From: Colwellia sp. MB3u-45 | GTDB lineage: Bacteria; Pseudomonadota; Gammaproteobacteria; Enterobacterales; Alteromonadaceae | DNA length: 64,000 nucleotides | Direction: 5' to 3' | Assembly: GCF_014077005.1 (NCBI RefSeq) | Contig: NZ_JACGVC010000044.1 | Span: 558,001-622,000, forward strand | Part shown: in pieces, positions 46,027-57,015 of the stretch | Numbering within the stretch: the stretch's first letter is position 1 | How the letters are laid out: each line of letters starts with the position of its first letter | Notes under the pieces: model-generated | Databases searched by the model: none | The model's input: the letters and a program-made list of their open reading frames with translations, nothing else | Told to the model about the DNA's origin: nothing | Translations under genes and position numbers: made by a program

Positions 46027-47625
46027 ATGACTGAAAGTAGCGCAACAAAAAGCACAAAAAACCCGACAAGTGATTTAATTTTAAGTATCGACAATGGCAC
46101 GCAAAGTGTTCGTGCCTTGTTATTTGATCTACAGGGCAATCTAGTCGCTAAAAGCCGTATTGAACTGCAAGCCTATTTTTCTAAAAATCCTGGTTGGGCT
46201 GAGCAAGAGGCTGATTATTTTTGGCAAATGTTAGGGCAGTGTTGTCAGCAACTTTGGCAGCAAAGCGAGGTGATTGAAAACGGCTATCGCAAGAGAGTGA
46301 CCGCCGTTACTGTTACCACACAGCGTGGCACCGTGATTAACTTGGACAAAAATGGCCAAGCCTTACGACCGGCTATGCTTTGGCTTGATCAACGCTTATG
46401 CCAAAAAAATAAGCTTATGCCTTGGTATTGGCGCGTCGGATTTATCCTGATAGGTCAGAGTAAAGTGGTTGATTATTTTCGTCGTAAATCACAAGCCAAT
46501 TGGCTTGAGCAACATCAGCCTGAAGTGTGGCAAAATACCGATAAATTTTTATTATTGTCAGGTTTTTTAAGCTACAAATTAACCGGTCAATTTAAAGACT
46601 CGGTTGGCAGTATTGTAGGTTATTTGCCCTTTAATTATAAAAAACAAAACTGGGCACACTCGTGGGACTGGAAATGGCATGCATTACCCGTGAAACGCTC
46701 AATGTTACCGAGTTTAGTCAAGCCGGGTGAGGTGCTGGGTGAGATCACCCCTGATGCCGCCGCTCATACCGGTTTAAAAGTAGGCACCCTATTAATTGCC
46801 TCAGCGTCTGATAAAGCCTGTGAAGTATTAGGGTCGGGTTGTATTAACCCAGACACCGCGAGTTTGAGCTATGGTACGACGGCAACCATTAATACCAACA
46901 ACACTAACTATGTTGAACCTCAAGCTTTTATCCCGCCTTATCCTTCAGCTCTTCCCGATAACTTTAATAGCGAAGTGATGATCTATCGTGGCTTTTGGAT
47001 GGTGAATTGGTTTAAGCAAGAATTTGGTCAAAATGAAATAGATAAAGCGCAAACTTTAGGGGTCAGCGCGGAAAGTTTATTTGATCAATTAGTCGCGCAA
47101 GTACCGCCAGGGTCGATGGGATTAATGTTGCAACCTTATTGGTCACCAGGGCTAAAAAACCTTGAAGCTAAAGGCGCTATTATTGGCTTTGGTGACGTGC
47201 ATACTCGCGCCCATATTTATCGCTCAATTTTAGAAGGCTTAGCTTACGCACTCAGAGAGGGGCAAGAAAACTTAGAAAAACGTCAACAATGTAAAATAAC
47301 CAAGTTAGTGGTTTCAGGCGGAGGCTCGCAGTCAGATGCCGCATTACAACTTACCGCTGATATTTTTAATTTACCTGCGCACCGGCCGCATACTTTTGAA
47401 ACCTCAGGTTTAGGCGCCGCCATTAATGTTGCCGTAGGTCTGGGGTATTTTGAAAACTACCAACAAGCGACTAGTGCGATGACGCGGCTCGAGCAAAGCT
47501 TTCTCCCCAACCAAGCCAATGTGGTGTTGTATAATAAATTATATCAGCAGGTTTATCTAAAAATGTATCGGCAATTAAAACCTATATATCAAAATATTAA
47601 AAAAATAACCGGTTATCCTGAGTAA
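46027..47625 (+). CDS. FGGY-family carbohydrate kinase
   Basis: Sugar or polyol kinase of the FGGY family, 532 residues, with both actin-like domains. The N-terminal phosphate-binding loop IDNGTQSVRALLFD, the catalytic-site Asp in LWLDQRL (about residue 117), and the C-terminal nucleotide-binding SGGGSQSDAALQ and ETSGLGAAI are present. The substrate is unknown; xylulose, glycerol or ribulose are possible. It stands alone without a transporter or isomerase, so substrate assignment from context is not possible. Confidence 0.9.
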   Translation: MTESSATKSTKNPTSDLILSIDNGTQSVRALLFDLQGNLVAKSRIELQAYFSKNPGWAEQEADYFWQMLGQCCQQLWQQSEVIENGYRKRVTAVTVTTQRGTVINLDKNGQALRPAMLWLDQRLCQKNKLMPWYWRVGFILIGQSKVVDYFRRKSQANWLEQHQPEVWQNTDKFLLLSGFLSYKLTGQFKDSVGSIVGYLPFNYKKQNWAHSWDWKWHALPVKRSMLPSLVKPGEVLGEITPDAAAHTGLKVGTLLIASASDKACEVLGSGCINPDTASLSYGTTATINTNNTNYVEPQAFIPPYPSALPDNFNSEVMIYRGFWMVNWFKQEFGQNEIDKAQTLGVSAESLFDQLVAQVPPGSMGLMLQPYWSPGLKNLEAKGAIIGFGDVHTRAHIYRSILEGLAYALREGQENLEKRQQCKITKLVVSGGGSQSDAALQLTADIFNLPAHRPHTFETSGLGAAINVAVGLGYFENYQQATSAMTRLEQSFLPNQANVVLYNKLYQQVYLKMYRQLKPIYQNIKKITGYPE

Positions 47626-47628
47626 GAA

Positions 47629-47669
47629 AAGATAAACCCTATAAGGCCTGAATTTATAGGGTTTATCTT
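47629..47669. terminator. Long bidirectional terminator hairpin
   Basis: Perfect 16-bp arms AAGATAAACCCTATAA (47629-47644) and their complement (47654-47669) with a 9-nt loop, directly between the convergent FGGY kinase and VOC genes. Confidence 0.85.
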
Positions 47670-47677
47670 GCAGAAAC

Positions 47678-48046
47678 TTATGGTGTATTGCTATGCAGCG
47701 CAATACGATTACCTTCTGAGTCATGAATAATAGCGCGAAAACTATGTCCGCCAATGGATATTTTTTCTTCAACCAGTCGGCCACCATGCATTTCTGATTG
47801 CTTAATCGCGTCGTCAAGTCGGCCATTAACATTAAAATAAATTAGTGGCCCAGAGGTAAATATTTGTTCAGGCGCTGATGGCACTAAGCAGCCTGAAACA
47901 TTGGTTTGAGCATGCGGCAATATACCTATGGTGAAATGTTCAAAGGCTTCTTTTTTTACTTCACCGCTAAGTAGCGCACTATAAAATTCAATAGCGCGGG
48001 ATAAATCTATAACCGGAATATCAACCCAAACAATCTGATTCTCCAT
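47678..48046 (-). CDS. VOC-family (glyoxalase-like) protein
   Basis: A 122-residue vicinal-oxygen-chelate protein with two beta-alpha-beta-beta-beta units: VWVDIPVIDLSRAIEFYSALL, then DAIKQSEMHGGRLVEEKISI, ending GNRIALHSN. Candidate metal ligands (His/Glu) are not all conserved, so it may be a non-enzymatic or uncharacterised member. ATG48046 has AAAGGA 7 nt upstream. It is monocistronic and convergent with the kinase gene. Confidence 0.88.
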   Translation of the reverse strand: MENQIVWVDIPVIDLSRAIEFYSALLSGEVKKEAFEHFTIGILPHAQTNVSGCLVPSAPEQIFTSGPLIYFNVNGRLDDAIKQSEMHGGRLVEEKISIGGHSFRAIIHDSEGNRIALHSNTP

Positions 48047-48260
48047 GACCTTTTCCTTTGTTATTTATGGTGTTCATATCGAACAAGGACGACCTTGAGC
48101 TTGGTATAAGTATAGTTGAGTAATTTAATTAGCCACATCGAGAAAGTGTTCATTTTATTATGGTACTTTTTAAAGGTTTTTTTACTGGCTAGTAGCAAGC
48201 TTGGTAGAGAGTCGGTAGAATAATTGCTTTGGTTTTTATGACTTTGGCGTGCACTACATT

Positions 48261-49661
48261 ATGCGAATTATTCACACATCTGACTGGCACTTAGGCCAAC
48301 ATTTTTATGGCAAAAGTCGTGCACCTGAACATCAGCAATTCTTAAATTGGTTAATTGAACAATCAAAAAGCCAGCAGATTGACGCCATTATTGTCGCTGG
48401 TGATATTTTTGATACCGGTACACCACCAAGTTATGCCCGTGAAATGTATTTTGATTTTATTGCTAAGTTGCATCAAACACAGTGTCAATTAGTCGTACTT
48501 GCTGGCAATCATGACTCAGTTGCCATGCTCACCGAGTCGCAAAAAATATTGCAGCAACTGTCAACACGAGTTATTTCTGCCGTCAGCAATAATATGGCCG
48601 AGCAAGTATTTGTGCTTAACAGCCTTAAAACTGAGCAGCAAGCGGTGATTTGCGCTATTCCATTTATTCGGCCGCGCGATATTGTTAAAAGCTACGCTGG
48701 GCAATCGGCCAATGAAAAACAACGTTCACTGCAGCAAGCTATTACTGAACATTATCAAGTCTTATTTGAACAAGCGCAGGGCTTGTCGCAGCTTAATCAA
48801 GCTGATGGTAATCGCTTACCTATTATTGCCACCGGGCATTTAACCACTATTGGCGCATCAACCAGTGAGTCTGTGCGTGATATTTATATTGGCACCTTAG
48901 AAGCCTTTCCCGCCAGTGAATTTCCGGCGGCTGACTACATAGCTTTAGGCCATATCCATCGACCACAAAAAGTAACCAAGAGTGAGCATATTCGTTATAG
49001 CGGCTCACCCATCGCATTAAGTTTTGATGAAGCTAATACCCAAAAAAGTATTGTTATTGCAGAATTTAACAATGGCGAACTTAGCAGTACGGAGCTATGT
49101 AACCTGCCATGCTTTCAACCTTTAGCTATGGTAAAAACCCATTTAGAAACACTGGCTGAAGACATTGCTAGTGTTGTTGAGTCGAAAAGCATTACATTGA
49201 AAAATGAAGACTCAAACATTGCAGAATCATTAAGTACAGAATCATCAAGTGTAGAAGCAAAAATCACCCATGATGAAAGACCAACCCAAGAAAAAATCTG
49301 GCTCGATATAGAAATTGAAAGTGCAGAATACTTACAAGATTTAAGCGTGCGCATTGAGCAAATAGTCAAAGCATTGCCCGTTGAAGTGTTATTAGTCAGA
49401 CGCAGTAAAAAGTCCCGTCAACAAATGCCTAGCCATGAGAAGAAAGTCACCTTAAGTGAATTAAGTGTTCAAGAAGTATTTGACGCGCGCATGGCGCTAG
49501 AACCTTGGGACAGTGACGAGCAGCAACAACGTAAAACGCGCTTAAATAGTTTATACCTTACTATTGCAGAACAAACACAACGGGCTAACTCAAGCAAGCA
49601 ATCACTTTCAGAGCACAGCGAAGCAAATAGTAGTTCGACCAGCAAAACGGAGCAAAAATAA
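48261..49661 (+). CDS. sbcD: Exonuclease subunit SbcD
   Basis: Nuclease subunit of the SbcCD (Mre11-Rad50-like) complex, which cleaves DNA hairpins and processes blocked DNA ends. Mn-dependent phosphoesterase motifs are intact: [23 protein letters not shown], and GHIHRPQ with the final histidines. At 466 residues it is longer than E. coli SbcD (400), through a Ser/Glu-rich insert around residues 310-345 and a Ser-rich tail. ATG48261 gives the canonical [10 protein letters not shown] start, four codons after a GTG. Its stop overlaps the sbcC start by one base (TAATG), so the two are coupled. Confidence 0.96.
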   Translation: MRIIHTSDWHLGQHFYGKSRAPEHQQFLNWLIEQSKSQQIDAIIVAGDIFDTGTPPSYAREMYFDFIAKLHQTQCQLVVLAGNHDSVAMLTESQKILQQLSTRVISAVSNNMAEQVFVLNSLKTEQQAVICAIPFIRPRDIVKSYAGQSANEKQRSLQQAITEHYQVLFEQAQGLSQLNQADGNRLPIIATGHLTTIGASTSESVRDIYIGTLEAFPASEFPAADYIALGHIHRPQKVTKSEHIRYSGSPIALSFDEANTQKSIVIAEFNNGELSSTELCNLPCFQPLAMVKTHLETLAEDIASVVESKSITLKNEDSNIAESLSTESSSVEAKITHDERPTQEKIWLDIEIESAEYLQDLSVRIEQIVKALPVEVLLVRRSKKSRQQMPSHEKKVTLSELSVQEVFDARMALEPWDSDEQQQRKTRLNSLYLTIAEQTQRANSSKQSLSEHSEANSSSTSKTEQK

Positions 49662-52600
49662 TGAAAATATTATCGCTACGCTTTGAAAATATCAATTCTT
49701 TAAAAGGTCATTGGAAAATTGACTTTACTCAGTCACCCTTTGACACTAGTGCGCTTTTTGCCATTATTGGCCCCACCGGCGCAGGAAAAACCACCATACT
49801 CGATGCCATGTGTTTGGCGTTATATCATCAAACACCGCGACTTACGATTTCAGATAAGCAAAACCAGTTAATGACCCGCCATACCGCGAGTTGTTTAGCT
49901 GAGGTTGAATTTGAAGTTAAAGGGCAAGCCTATAGAGCCTTTTGGAGTCAACGCCGAGCCAAAAACAGTGTCGAAGGTAATCTACAAAAACCGACGGCCG
50001 AGTTGGCAAAGTTAATCACTACAGGTGAACTTAATGGCGAAGGTGACAGTGATATAGCCGCGGGTGAAGCCGAAGTTATTGCCACTAAAGTCTCTGATAT
50101 TCGAACAGAAATAGCGCGATTAACCGGTTTGGATTTTTCTCGTTTTAGAAAGTCTATGATGCTGTCGCAAGGGGAGTTTGCTGCCTTTTTAAATGCCCCC
50201 GCCAATGAGCGCGCTGATTTATTAGAAGAGCTAACGGGCAGTGAAATTTATGGTGATATTTCAAAAGCGGTATTTGAACAACATAAAGAGGCCAGTAACG
50301 AGTTAAAGTTATTGCAGGCTAAAAGCACTGGTATGCAATTATTAAGCGCCGAGCAACAACAGCAAATTAACGCTGAGCTGAACAAGGTAACTTTGCAGCA
50401 GCAACCTTTTGAAGCACAAATAGCTCATTGGCAGCAAATTCGCAGTTGGTTAATAAATGTTCAGCAAGCCAATAAACAAAAATTACTTGCTGAGCAACAA
50501 CAAGCATCAGCAGAGCAAAAAAATCTCCACCATGCTCCAGAGTTACAAGCGTTAGCTTTGTCAGGACCGGCTGAAAATTTACGTGCTGATTACCAACAAC
50601 ACAATTATGTTAATCAACAGCTTGTTGAGCTTAATGAACAAGCTAGCTTGCTTGAGCTTGATGTTAAAGACAGTAAAAGCCATGTTGAAGATGCTGAGCA
50701 ATCACTAACAGATTTTTTGTTATGCCATGAAAAACTGCTTGCTGAGCAAGATAAAACTGAGCAATTAATTGTTGAACAAGTGCTACCGCTGGATAGCAAA
50801 ATTAGTCAACTGAGCGAGCAAAAAATTCAACAAAGTGCACGAGCAAGTGCCGCCAACGAAGCGCTAACGCAAGCAACAGAGCAAAGCACACAGTTAACAG
50901 CACAACAGCAATTGCAGCGAGATAAAATCAGCCACGCGCAAGGCATTATTGAGCAACAAGGGCATTTGGCGACATTGCCTGAGCACTTGCCGTTATGGCG
51001 CAATATATTGGCTCAAATGGTTAATGAGAAACAGTTTAGTTTTGAGCTGATCACTCAAGATAAAAACTGGCAAACACAAGCTAACTTATTGACTAATGAA
51101 CTGACTAAAGAGCAAGAGCAATTAGTTGAACTTGAAGCTGAATGTAAACAACAGCAAGCAACCCTTAGTACGAAAGAGCAGGATATAACCCAGCTATTAC
51201 AGCAAGTTCAGTGTCAAAATGAGCAAGCACTCAGTCAGCATTTGCATAGCATGCAAGCCACTATTAATGAGCAAGCACAAGCGCTACTTAATGCTCAACG
51301 CTACCAGACTCTAAGCGCTGAGTTACATGATATTGATAAAACACTTAATACAGATAATCAGCAATTAAGCCGCTTAGCTGAGCAGTTAACGCCTTTGCGT
51401 GAACATTATAAACAGCAAAAAACCGCCTTGATTGATGTGCAGTTAATCGTAGATCAACAAAAAACTATTATGTCGCTTAGTGCCCATAGAGCAAACTTGC
51501 ATGCCGATGAAGCATGTCCCTTATGTGGCTCAGAGCAACACCCGGCCATTGCTGATTATCAAGCGCTAAGTGATGATTCAGTGGAAAGTGAACATCAGCA
51601 GCGCTTAAAACAACTCACTATTGACTTAGAACAACTTGAACTGCAAGGTAAAAACTTATCTTCAGAGCAAGATCGCTTAAAAGAAAGGTTTAACTTAGTC
51701 ACTGAAAATAAAGCAATAAAACAACAAGAACAGCAGTATTTAACTCAGCAGTGGTTAGCGCAGCGTGAGTTATTAAACATGGCTGTTGAATTATCAGCAT
51801 TTGAGCAAATAACAGCAGACATACAAGCACGGCGACAAAATTTTGAGCAGTTAAATAATGTTAATAACCAATTGCAGCAATTAAAACAAGGGCAGCAACA
51901 GCAAGCTGAATTAGTTTCGAGGCTAGAAAAGCAGTTAGTTAACTTAGTGAACTTGAGCCAAAATAAAACGGTGCAGTTAAATCAACTGCAACAACAAATC
52001 GTGCAAAATAAGCAAAATCTTATCGATAAACTTACGCAAATAACGCAAGAGTGGCAAAAGTTAACGGTGTTTATGCAAAGGTGTCAGTTAGTTATGCCAG
52101 CATGCTTTGCTGTTTTTAATCAAGCAAATACAGACACTGAGCGTGATACGGGTATCGTCGATGTTAACGTATCCAACAATATTATTACGGCTGACAATTT
52201 TGTTGATCTTGTGTCATTACAACAAGCTTGGATAAATGAACTTGAGCAACAAAGTCATGCTTATCAAACCGCCTTGTCTGCCGTGGCGACAGACCATGAA
52301 CAACTGCAACAAGTACAACAACAACTAGCGGTAATGCACAGTAAAATTGAACAACTGAGTGTGTCTGAGCAAAGCATAACAGCGGATTTAAGTTTGCTAG
52401 AAAAACAGCATAATGACGCTAAAGTGCAGCGCGAAAGCTTATTTGCCGCTCAAGATGTTCAACAAATACGCCAGCAATTAAAACAACAGCAACAAGCGCA
52501 AGAACAGCTACTTGTTAAGTGGCAAAATGGGGTTAATGAGCAGAAAAATCGCCAACAAAATATTGCGGGTAAGCTAAACGGCAATGTTGAAGCGATCAAG

Positions 52601-53632
52601 CGTTTAATGCCACAACAGCAAGCAGCCACGCAAACTTGGCAAAGGCAATTAGTGGCTAGTGATTTTGACACCGAAGACGACTTTAAAGCGGCATTGTTAA
52701 CCCAAGAACAACGCAACACTTTAAAAGCACTAGCGTTAACTATTGAGCAACAAAGTCAACAAGCCAAGGCACAACTACAACAAGTGCAACAACAATTATC
52801 ACAACTTGGCGAAGATAAAAAACACTTGCAAGCGCAAACTAAGCAGCTGGTTTCGGTTATTGAAATGGGTGAAAATTCAGCCTGCAATAATGAGCTACTG
52901 CTCAAAGATTTAATCTTCAGTGCAAACGTAGCAATAGACGATGACTTAGCGGTTGCTGAGTTTGATAATAAGGCCATTATTTGCTCTAACACCTTAAAGC
53001 AATTACAAATACGCCAAGGACAATTAAGCCAACAAATCAGCCAAGACCAACAACAGCGTTATGAACAGCAAACATTACTTGATGAAATGCTTAAGCAACA
53101 AAATGAACTTGACGACCTTGCTCACCTGAACGGTTTAATTGGCGCGGCTGATGGTGCTAAATTTAGACGTTTCGCCCAAGGCTTAACACTTTCTCATTTG
53201 GTTTATCTAGCCAATCAGCAGCTTAATCGCTTGCATGGTCGCTACCAATTACAACGCCAACAATCAGACAACTTAGCATTAGAAGTGCTTGATACTTGGC
53301 AAGCCGATAGTGTGCGTGACACTAAAACTTTATCGGGCGGCGAAAGCTTTTTAGTCAGTTTAGCGTTAGCACTGGCTTTATCAGATTTGGTGAGCGCAAA
53401 AACGAGCATTGATTCGTTATTTCTTGATGAAGGTTTTGGCACCTTGGATAACGACACCTTAGAAATAGCATTGTCTGCGCTTGATTCATTAAACGCCAGT
53501 GGCAAAATGATCGGCGTTATAAGCCATGTTGATGCCTTAAAAAAACGCATTGACGTGCAAATAGAAGTGAAGAAACAAAGCGGCCTGGGTGTGAGTGAAT
53601 TAGCGGATTGTTATCGCTATCTTGGTGGTTAA
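49661..53632 (+). CDS. sbcC: Exonuclease subunit SbcC
   Basis: Rad50-like ATPase subunit of SbcCD. The N-terminal Walker [10 protein letters not shown] (about residues 37-45) and the C-terminal ABC signature LSGGESF with Walker [13 protein letters not shown] flank about 1000 residues of Gln-rich coiled coil. The zinc-hook CPLCGS lies at residues 619-624, where two cysteines dimerise with a partner molecule. Its 1323 residues exceed E. coli SbcC (1048) because of longer coiled coils. Codon use is Gln-heavy (CAA/CAG runs) throughout the coils. It forms an operon with sbcD. Confidence 0.96.
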   Translation: MKILSLRFENINSLKGHWKIDFTQSPFDTSALFAIIGPTGAGKTTILDAMCLALYHQTPRLTISDKQNQLMTRHTASCLAEVEFEVKGQAYRAFWSQRRAKNSVEGNLQKPTAELAKLITTGELNGEGDSDIAAGEAEVIATKVSDIRTEIARLTGLDFSRFRKSMMLSQGEFAAFLNAPANERADLLEELTGSEIYGDISKAVFEQHKEASNELKLLQAKSTGMQLLSAEQQQQINAELNKVTLQQQPFEAQIAHWQQIRSWLINVQQANKQKLLAEQQQASAEQKNLHHAPELQALALSGPAENLRADYQQHNYVNQQLVELNEQASLLELDVKDSKSHVEDAEQSLTDFLLCHEKLLAEQDKTEQLIVEQVLPLDSKISQLSEQKIQQSARASAANEALTQATEQSTQLTAQQQLQRDKISHAQGIIEQQGHLATLPEHLPLWRNILAQMVNEKQFSFELITQDKNWQTQANLLTNELTKEQEQLVELEAECKQQQATLSTKEQDITQLLQQVQCQNEQALSQHLHSMQATINEQAQALLNAQRYQTLSAELHDIDKTLNTDNQQLSRLAEQLTPLREHYKQQKTALIDVQLIVDQQKTIMSLSAHRANLHADEACPLCGSEQHPAIADYQALSDDSVESEHQQRLKQLTIDLEQLELQGKNLSSEQDRLKERFNLVTENKAIKQQEQQYLTQQWLAQRELLNMAVELSAFEQITADIQARRQNFEQLNNVNNQLQQLKQGQQQQAELVSRLEKQLVNLVNLSQNKTVQLNQLQQQIVQNKQNLIDKLTQITQEWQKLTVFMQRCQLVMPACFAVFNQANTDTERDTGIVDVNVSNNIITADNFVDLVSLQQAWINELEQQSHAYQTALSAVATDHEQLQQVQQQLAVMHSKIEQLSVSEQSITADLSLLEKQHNDAKVQRESLFAAQDVQQIRQQLKQQQQAQEQLLVKWQNGVNEQKNRQQNIAGKLNGNVEAIKRLMPQQQAATQTWQRQLVASDFDTEDDFKAALLTQEQRNTLKALALTIEQQSQQAKAQLQQVQQQLSQLGEDKKHLQAQTKQLVSVIEMGENSACNNELLLKDLIFSANVAIDDDLAVAEFDNKAIICSNTLKQLQIRQGQLSQQISQDQQQRYEQQTLLDEMLKQQNELDDLAHLNGLIGAADGAKFRRFAQGLTLSHLVYLANQQLNRLHGRYQLQRQQSDNLALEVLDTWQADSVRDTKTLSGGESFLVSLALALALSDLVSAKTSIDSLFLDEGFGTLDNDTLEIALSALDSLNASGKMIGVISHVDALKKRIDVQIEVKKQSGLGVSELADCYRYLGG

Positions 53633-53719
53633 AACGGTATTGTTATTAAAGCCAAAGTAGTACTATCTATCAAGCAGAAATAACAATAACCATAAGCATA
53701 ACAATTACTGAGATGCCCC

Positions 53720-55186
53720 ATGAGCCAAGTAAAACGAAATCCGTCGGTTGTCATCGTTGGCGCAGGTATGACCGGCATCTTAATGACCATTAAGCTGCGC
53801 CAAGCCGGTATTACTGACATTATTGTTTTGGAGAAAAAAGACGCTGTGGGCGGCACATGGCGCGAAAATACCTATCCGGGTGCCGCTTGCGATGTACCGG
53901 CTCATATGTACACCTATTCATTTGAAGCCAATCCAAATTGGAGCCGATTTTTTGCCCGTGGACCAGAAATAAAGCAATATTTTGAGCACGTGGCTGACAA
54001 GTATGATGTGAAACGCGACATACGCTTTAACGAAGAAGTTACCGACGCAAAATATAATGCAGGTAAATGGACGATTAAAAGCAGTAAAGATAAGAGCTAT
54101 ATTGCTGATTTTATTGTTTGTGCGACCGGTATACTGCATCACCCTAAATTTCCAGACATTCCCGGCATAGACGACTTCAAAGGTGCTAAGTTTCATACCG
54201 CTCAGTGGGATCACCAGGTCAATATATCTGAGGCAACTCGTGTTGGCGTTATCGGTACTGGCTCAACCGCGGCGCAAGCGATCCCAGAGCTGATTAAAAC
54301 CGGCGCTAAAGTTTCTATTTTTCAGCGCACACCGCAATGGTTAATGCATTTGCCGGATTTTAAGTTTTCAATTACCATGCGAAAAATCATGACTCGCTAT
54401 CCCGTGATTACAAAAATGCATCGTAATGCAGGGAAATTCTTCTTAGAGCATATTTTTACCAAAGCGGTAACCGGGCACTTTATACAAAAACATTTACTGA
54501 ATTTTTTATGTCATGCTAACTTAACCTTAAGTATAAAAGATAAAGCCTTACGAGATAAATTACGACCTAATTATCAAGTAGGCTGCAAGCGCGTTATTAT
54601 CAACACAACATTTTATAAAGCTATTCAACAGCCTAATGCTGAATTAGTGACTGATGGCATTGAGCGAATTACTGCAACAGGCATTATCACTAAAGACGGT
54701 AAACACCATGATGTAGACGTTTTGGTGTTTTCGACTGGCTTTAATGCCTTTAATTTTATGCGACCAATGAATCTAATTGGGCGTAACAACTTACATATCG
54801 ACACCGCCTGGCAGCATAAAATAAAAGCATACCGTTCAATGATGTTAGCCAATTATCCTAACTTTTTTTTAATGCTAGGGCCAAACACACCCATAGGTAA
54901 CTTTTCTGTTATTGCCATGAGTGAAGTTCAAAGCGATTACGTGATTAAAATGATCAATAAATGGCGTAAAAATGAATTTGACGAGTTTGAAGCTAAGCAA
55001 GAGGCCATTGACGATTTTAATGCTTATGTAAAAGAGGGATTAAAAGGCACAAGTTGGGTAGGTGGTTGCCAAAGTTGGTATTTAGATGCCGATGGCGACC
55101 CCATTTTATGGCCATATACTTGGCAGCGATGGGTTGATGAAATGCAAGAGCCGCAGATGGAGCATATTGATACCAGATCGTTTTAA
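53720..55186 (+). CDS. Flavin monooxygenase, Baeyer-Villiger-like
   Basis: FAD- and NADPH-dependent monooxygenase of the Baeyer-Villiger/FMO group, 488 residues. The FAD-binding GAGMTG is near the N-terminus, followed by GGTWRENTYPGAACDVPAHMYTYSFE (cited in part), the FxGxxxHxxxW signature (FKGAKFHTAQWDH, with D instead of the usual P), and the NADPH-binding GTGSTAAQAIPEL. These enzymes convert ketones to esters or lactones. An HSL-type hydrolase follows 150 bp downstream on the same strand, which fits ketone-to-ester-to-acid breakdown (inference). The substrate is unknown. Confidence 0.9.
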   Translation: MSQVKRNPSVVIVGAGMTGILMTIKLRQAGITDIIVLEKKDAVGGTWRENTYPGAACDVPAHMYTYSFEANPNWSRFFARGPEIKQYFEHVADKYDVKRDIRFNEEVTDAKYNAGKWTIKSSKDKSYIADFIVCATGILHHPKFPDIPGIDDFKGAKFHTAQWDHQVNISEATRVGVIGTGSTAAQAIPELIKTGAKVSIFQRTPQWLMHLPDFKFSITMRKIMTRYPVITKMHRNAGKFFLEHIFTKAVTGHFIQKHLLNFLCHANLTLSIKDKALRDKLRPNYQVGCKRVIINTTFYKAIQQPNAELVTDGIERITATGIITKDGKHHDVDVLVFSTGFNAFNFMRPMNLIGRNNLHIDTAWQHKIKAYRSMMLANYPNFFLMLGPNTPIGNFSVIAMSEVQSDYVIKMINKWRKNEFDEFEAKQEAIDDFNAYVKEGLKGTSWVGGCQSWYLDADGDPILWPYTWQRWVDEMQEPQMEHIDTRSF

Positions 55187-55339
55187 TCAATAAACTACCG
55201 GCCTTTCCATGACTAAAAATAGCGATTATATTAACAGAGCAGTTTATTGCGCTAGCGAGTTAAGTTTTTATCTGGCTAGATAAATGGTTCAATAATAAAG
55301 TGTTAAGCCAATAAAGTTTGTGGTTAACTTGGCTAACCC

Positions 55340-56371
55340 ATGATAAAAAGGCGCTTTACTATGCACGATAATAACCCGCAATTTATACCATCGAAAAGCC
55401 CACAACTACAGAGCAAGCAGTTAGAAAAAAAGCAATTAATGGCGGCTAAACTGCTGTCATTCATGCCGGCCCTGCATAAGCTAGCGCCAAAAATATTCAG
55501 AGCTGTATTTTCATTGTTAGATCGGTTACTTGGTCTTAAAAAAATTGCAATGTATCAAGTTGTTGATTTAAATATCCCGGTTAGTACCCATAATAGCGGC
55601 AACACCAGCATAAAAATTCGTCGCTATTATCCAACAAGCAAAAAGCCTAAAAAAACCTTAGTATATTTTCATGGTGGTGGCTGCGTTATTGGTAGCATTA
55701 ATAGCCATGATCGATTTTGCCGGTATTTAGCCAAGTACGGCAAGATGAATATTATTTCTGTAAATTACCGATTATCGCCAGAATATAAATTCCCCACCCC
55801 TATTTGTGATGCCATTGATGCGTGGAATTATATTAATGACCATACTGAAGCACTTAATATTAATCCCAAATACATAGGTGTTGGCGGCGATAGCGCAGGC
55901 GGATATCTTGCCTGCATAATCGGATTGCATTCGCTGCAAACACAGCTACCAGTACAGGTTAAAGTAAAACCAACATTTCAGTTTTTAATATACCCGATAG
56001 TAGATATGCAAGGTTTGACTGGCTCTTACCAAAAATTTAATAAAGATTTAATGTTAACCCGCGATTTGATGGATTATTTTATCAGTCATTATGTTAATAC
56101 CCCAGATGAAGTGACTTTGGCATTAGTTAGCCCACTGCAAACAAAAAATATTAGCGAGTCACCAGCAAGTTATATATTAACCCTAGGATATGATCCGCTC
56201 AGGGATGACGGTATTGCTTATGCAGAACGACTAAACGCTGCAGGTATAAAAACCTATCACGAACATTATGATGACTGCATGCATGGTTTTATTTCCGTCA
56301 CTAAGTTAAGTACTCGCGCCATGAAAGCCACGCATAACTTGGCGATGGCATTAAACAAATTTAATGACTAA
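55340..56371 (+). CDS. HSL-family alpha/beta hydrolase
   Basis: Esterase or lipase of the hormone-sensitive-lipase family, 343 residues. It has the oxyanion HGGG (FHGGGCVIGS, about residue 112), the nucleophile elbow GGDSAGGYLA, the acid in YDPLRDDGIAYAERL, and the catalytic His in DCMHGF. There is no signal peptide; the hydrophobic N-terminal cap region may contact membranes. ATG55340 or ATG55361 could be the start; neither has a strong ribosome site. It probably hydrolyses the ester made by the preceding monooxygenase. Confidence 0.88.
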   Translation: MIKRRFTMHDNNPQFIPSKSPQLQSKQLEKKQLMAAKLLSFMPALHKLAPKIFRAVFSLLDRLLGLKKIAMYQVVDLNIPVSTHNSGNTSIKIRRYYPTSKKPKKTLVYFHGGGCVIGSINSHDRFCRYLAKYGKMNIISVNYRLSPEYKFPTPICDAIDAWNYINDHTEALNINPKYIGVGGDSAGGYLACIIGLHSLQTQLPVQVKVKPTFQFLIYPIVDMQGLTGSYQKFNKDLMLTRDLMDYFISHYVNTPDEVTLALVSPLQTKNISESPASYILTLGYDPLRDDGIAYAERLNAAGIKTYHEHYDDCMHGFISVTKLSTRAMKATHNLAMALNKFND

Positions 56372-56834
56372 CTGTCGGTTTAGTGGGCTAGAGTTATTGA
56401 GCGCTAAGCGACTTTTGTTATGAAGGGCTATCTAGTGTCTGGGTGTTATCTGTTCAAGTAGCCGCTTAAGTTATTACCTTAAGCGATCCTCTTAAGGTCT
56501 TTCCCAGTTGTGCGAGGTAAACTAGGGCACGATAAATAGTAATCATAAAAGTAATAATAAAAAGTTAAAATAAAGCTTTACTTTACTAATTGTTAAAGAT
56601 ATATTCTAGACGTTAATTATTCACATCTAGTCTATTTAACCGATTGTTTATAAAATCGCGTTTTGCCTTTCCCTTTCACAGTTAGTCATCACTTAATTTA
56701 TTAAGCTTAAATTATTGTCTGATTTTTCGAGTTTTTTATCGCAAAAAGTAGTTGTTTTTTCAAATAAAAAAGTTCCACGATACAATAATATAGCTTTTGT
56801 TCATGCGTTTAAACGCACTTTAAAAGAGTTTATT
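56372..56834. other. Intergenic region
   Basis: About 460 bp. It contains the inverted repeat CGCTTAAG / CTTAAGCG (56463-56485, 7-nt loop), perhaps a terminator for the hydrolase gene. A frame reaching back to 56715 exists, but its upstream half looks non-coding. Confidence 0.4.
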
Positions 56835-57002
56835 ATGTCTTATACATACCAAGGTACGATCTATTCGATCGCCTCACCCGTTAGATCAATTTCTGTTAAC
56901 AAAAATAATGTGGCAGTGACCGATAAAAACGGTACAAAACTGATTTCATTTACCAACGTAAACGAGTCAAAATCATTTTTAGCTTGGATTTACCAAAGCT
57001 AG
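56835..57002 (+). CDS. Small protein of 55 residues, unknown
   Basis: A short protein (MSYTYQGTIYSIASPVRSISV start) of strand-rich, polar composition with no signal peptide or helix of note. I do not recognise a family. ATG56835 is preceded by AAAGAG. The same frame continues upstream to 56715, but that part lacks protein-like composition. It converges with the MBL hydrolase gene and has only 13 bp separating the two stops. Confidence 0.55.
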   Translation: MSYTYQGTIYSIASPVRSISVNKNNVAVTDKNGTKLISFTNVNESKSFLAWIYQS

Positions 57003-57015
57003 AAAGTCAAACCTA

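Noticed and set aside
52000-53600. Gln-rich sbcC segments as a possible tandem repeat array
   Set aside because: They are coding, with varied codons, and fit the long coiled coil of SbcC.
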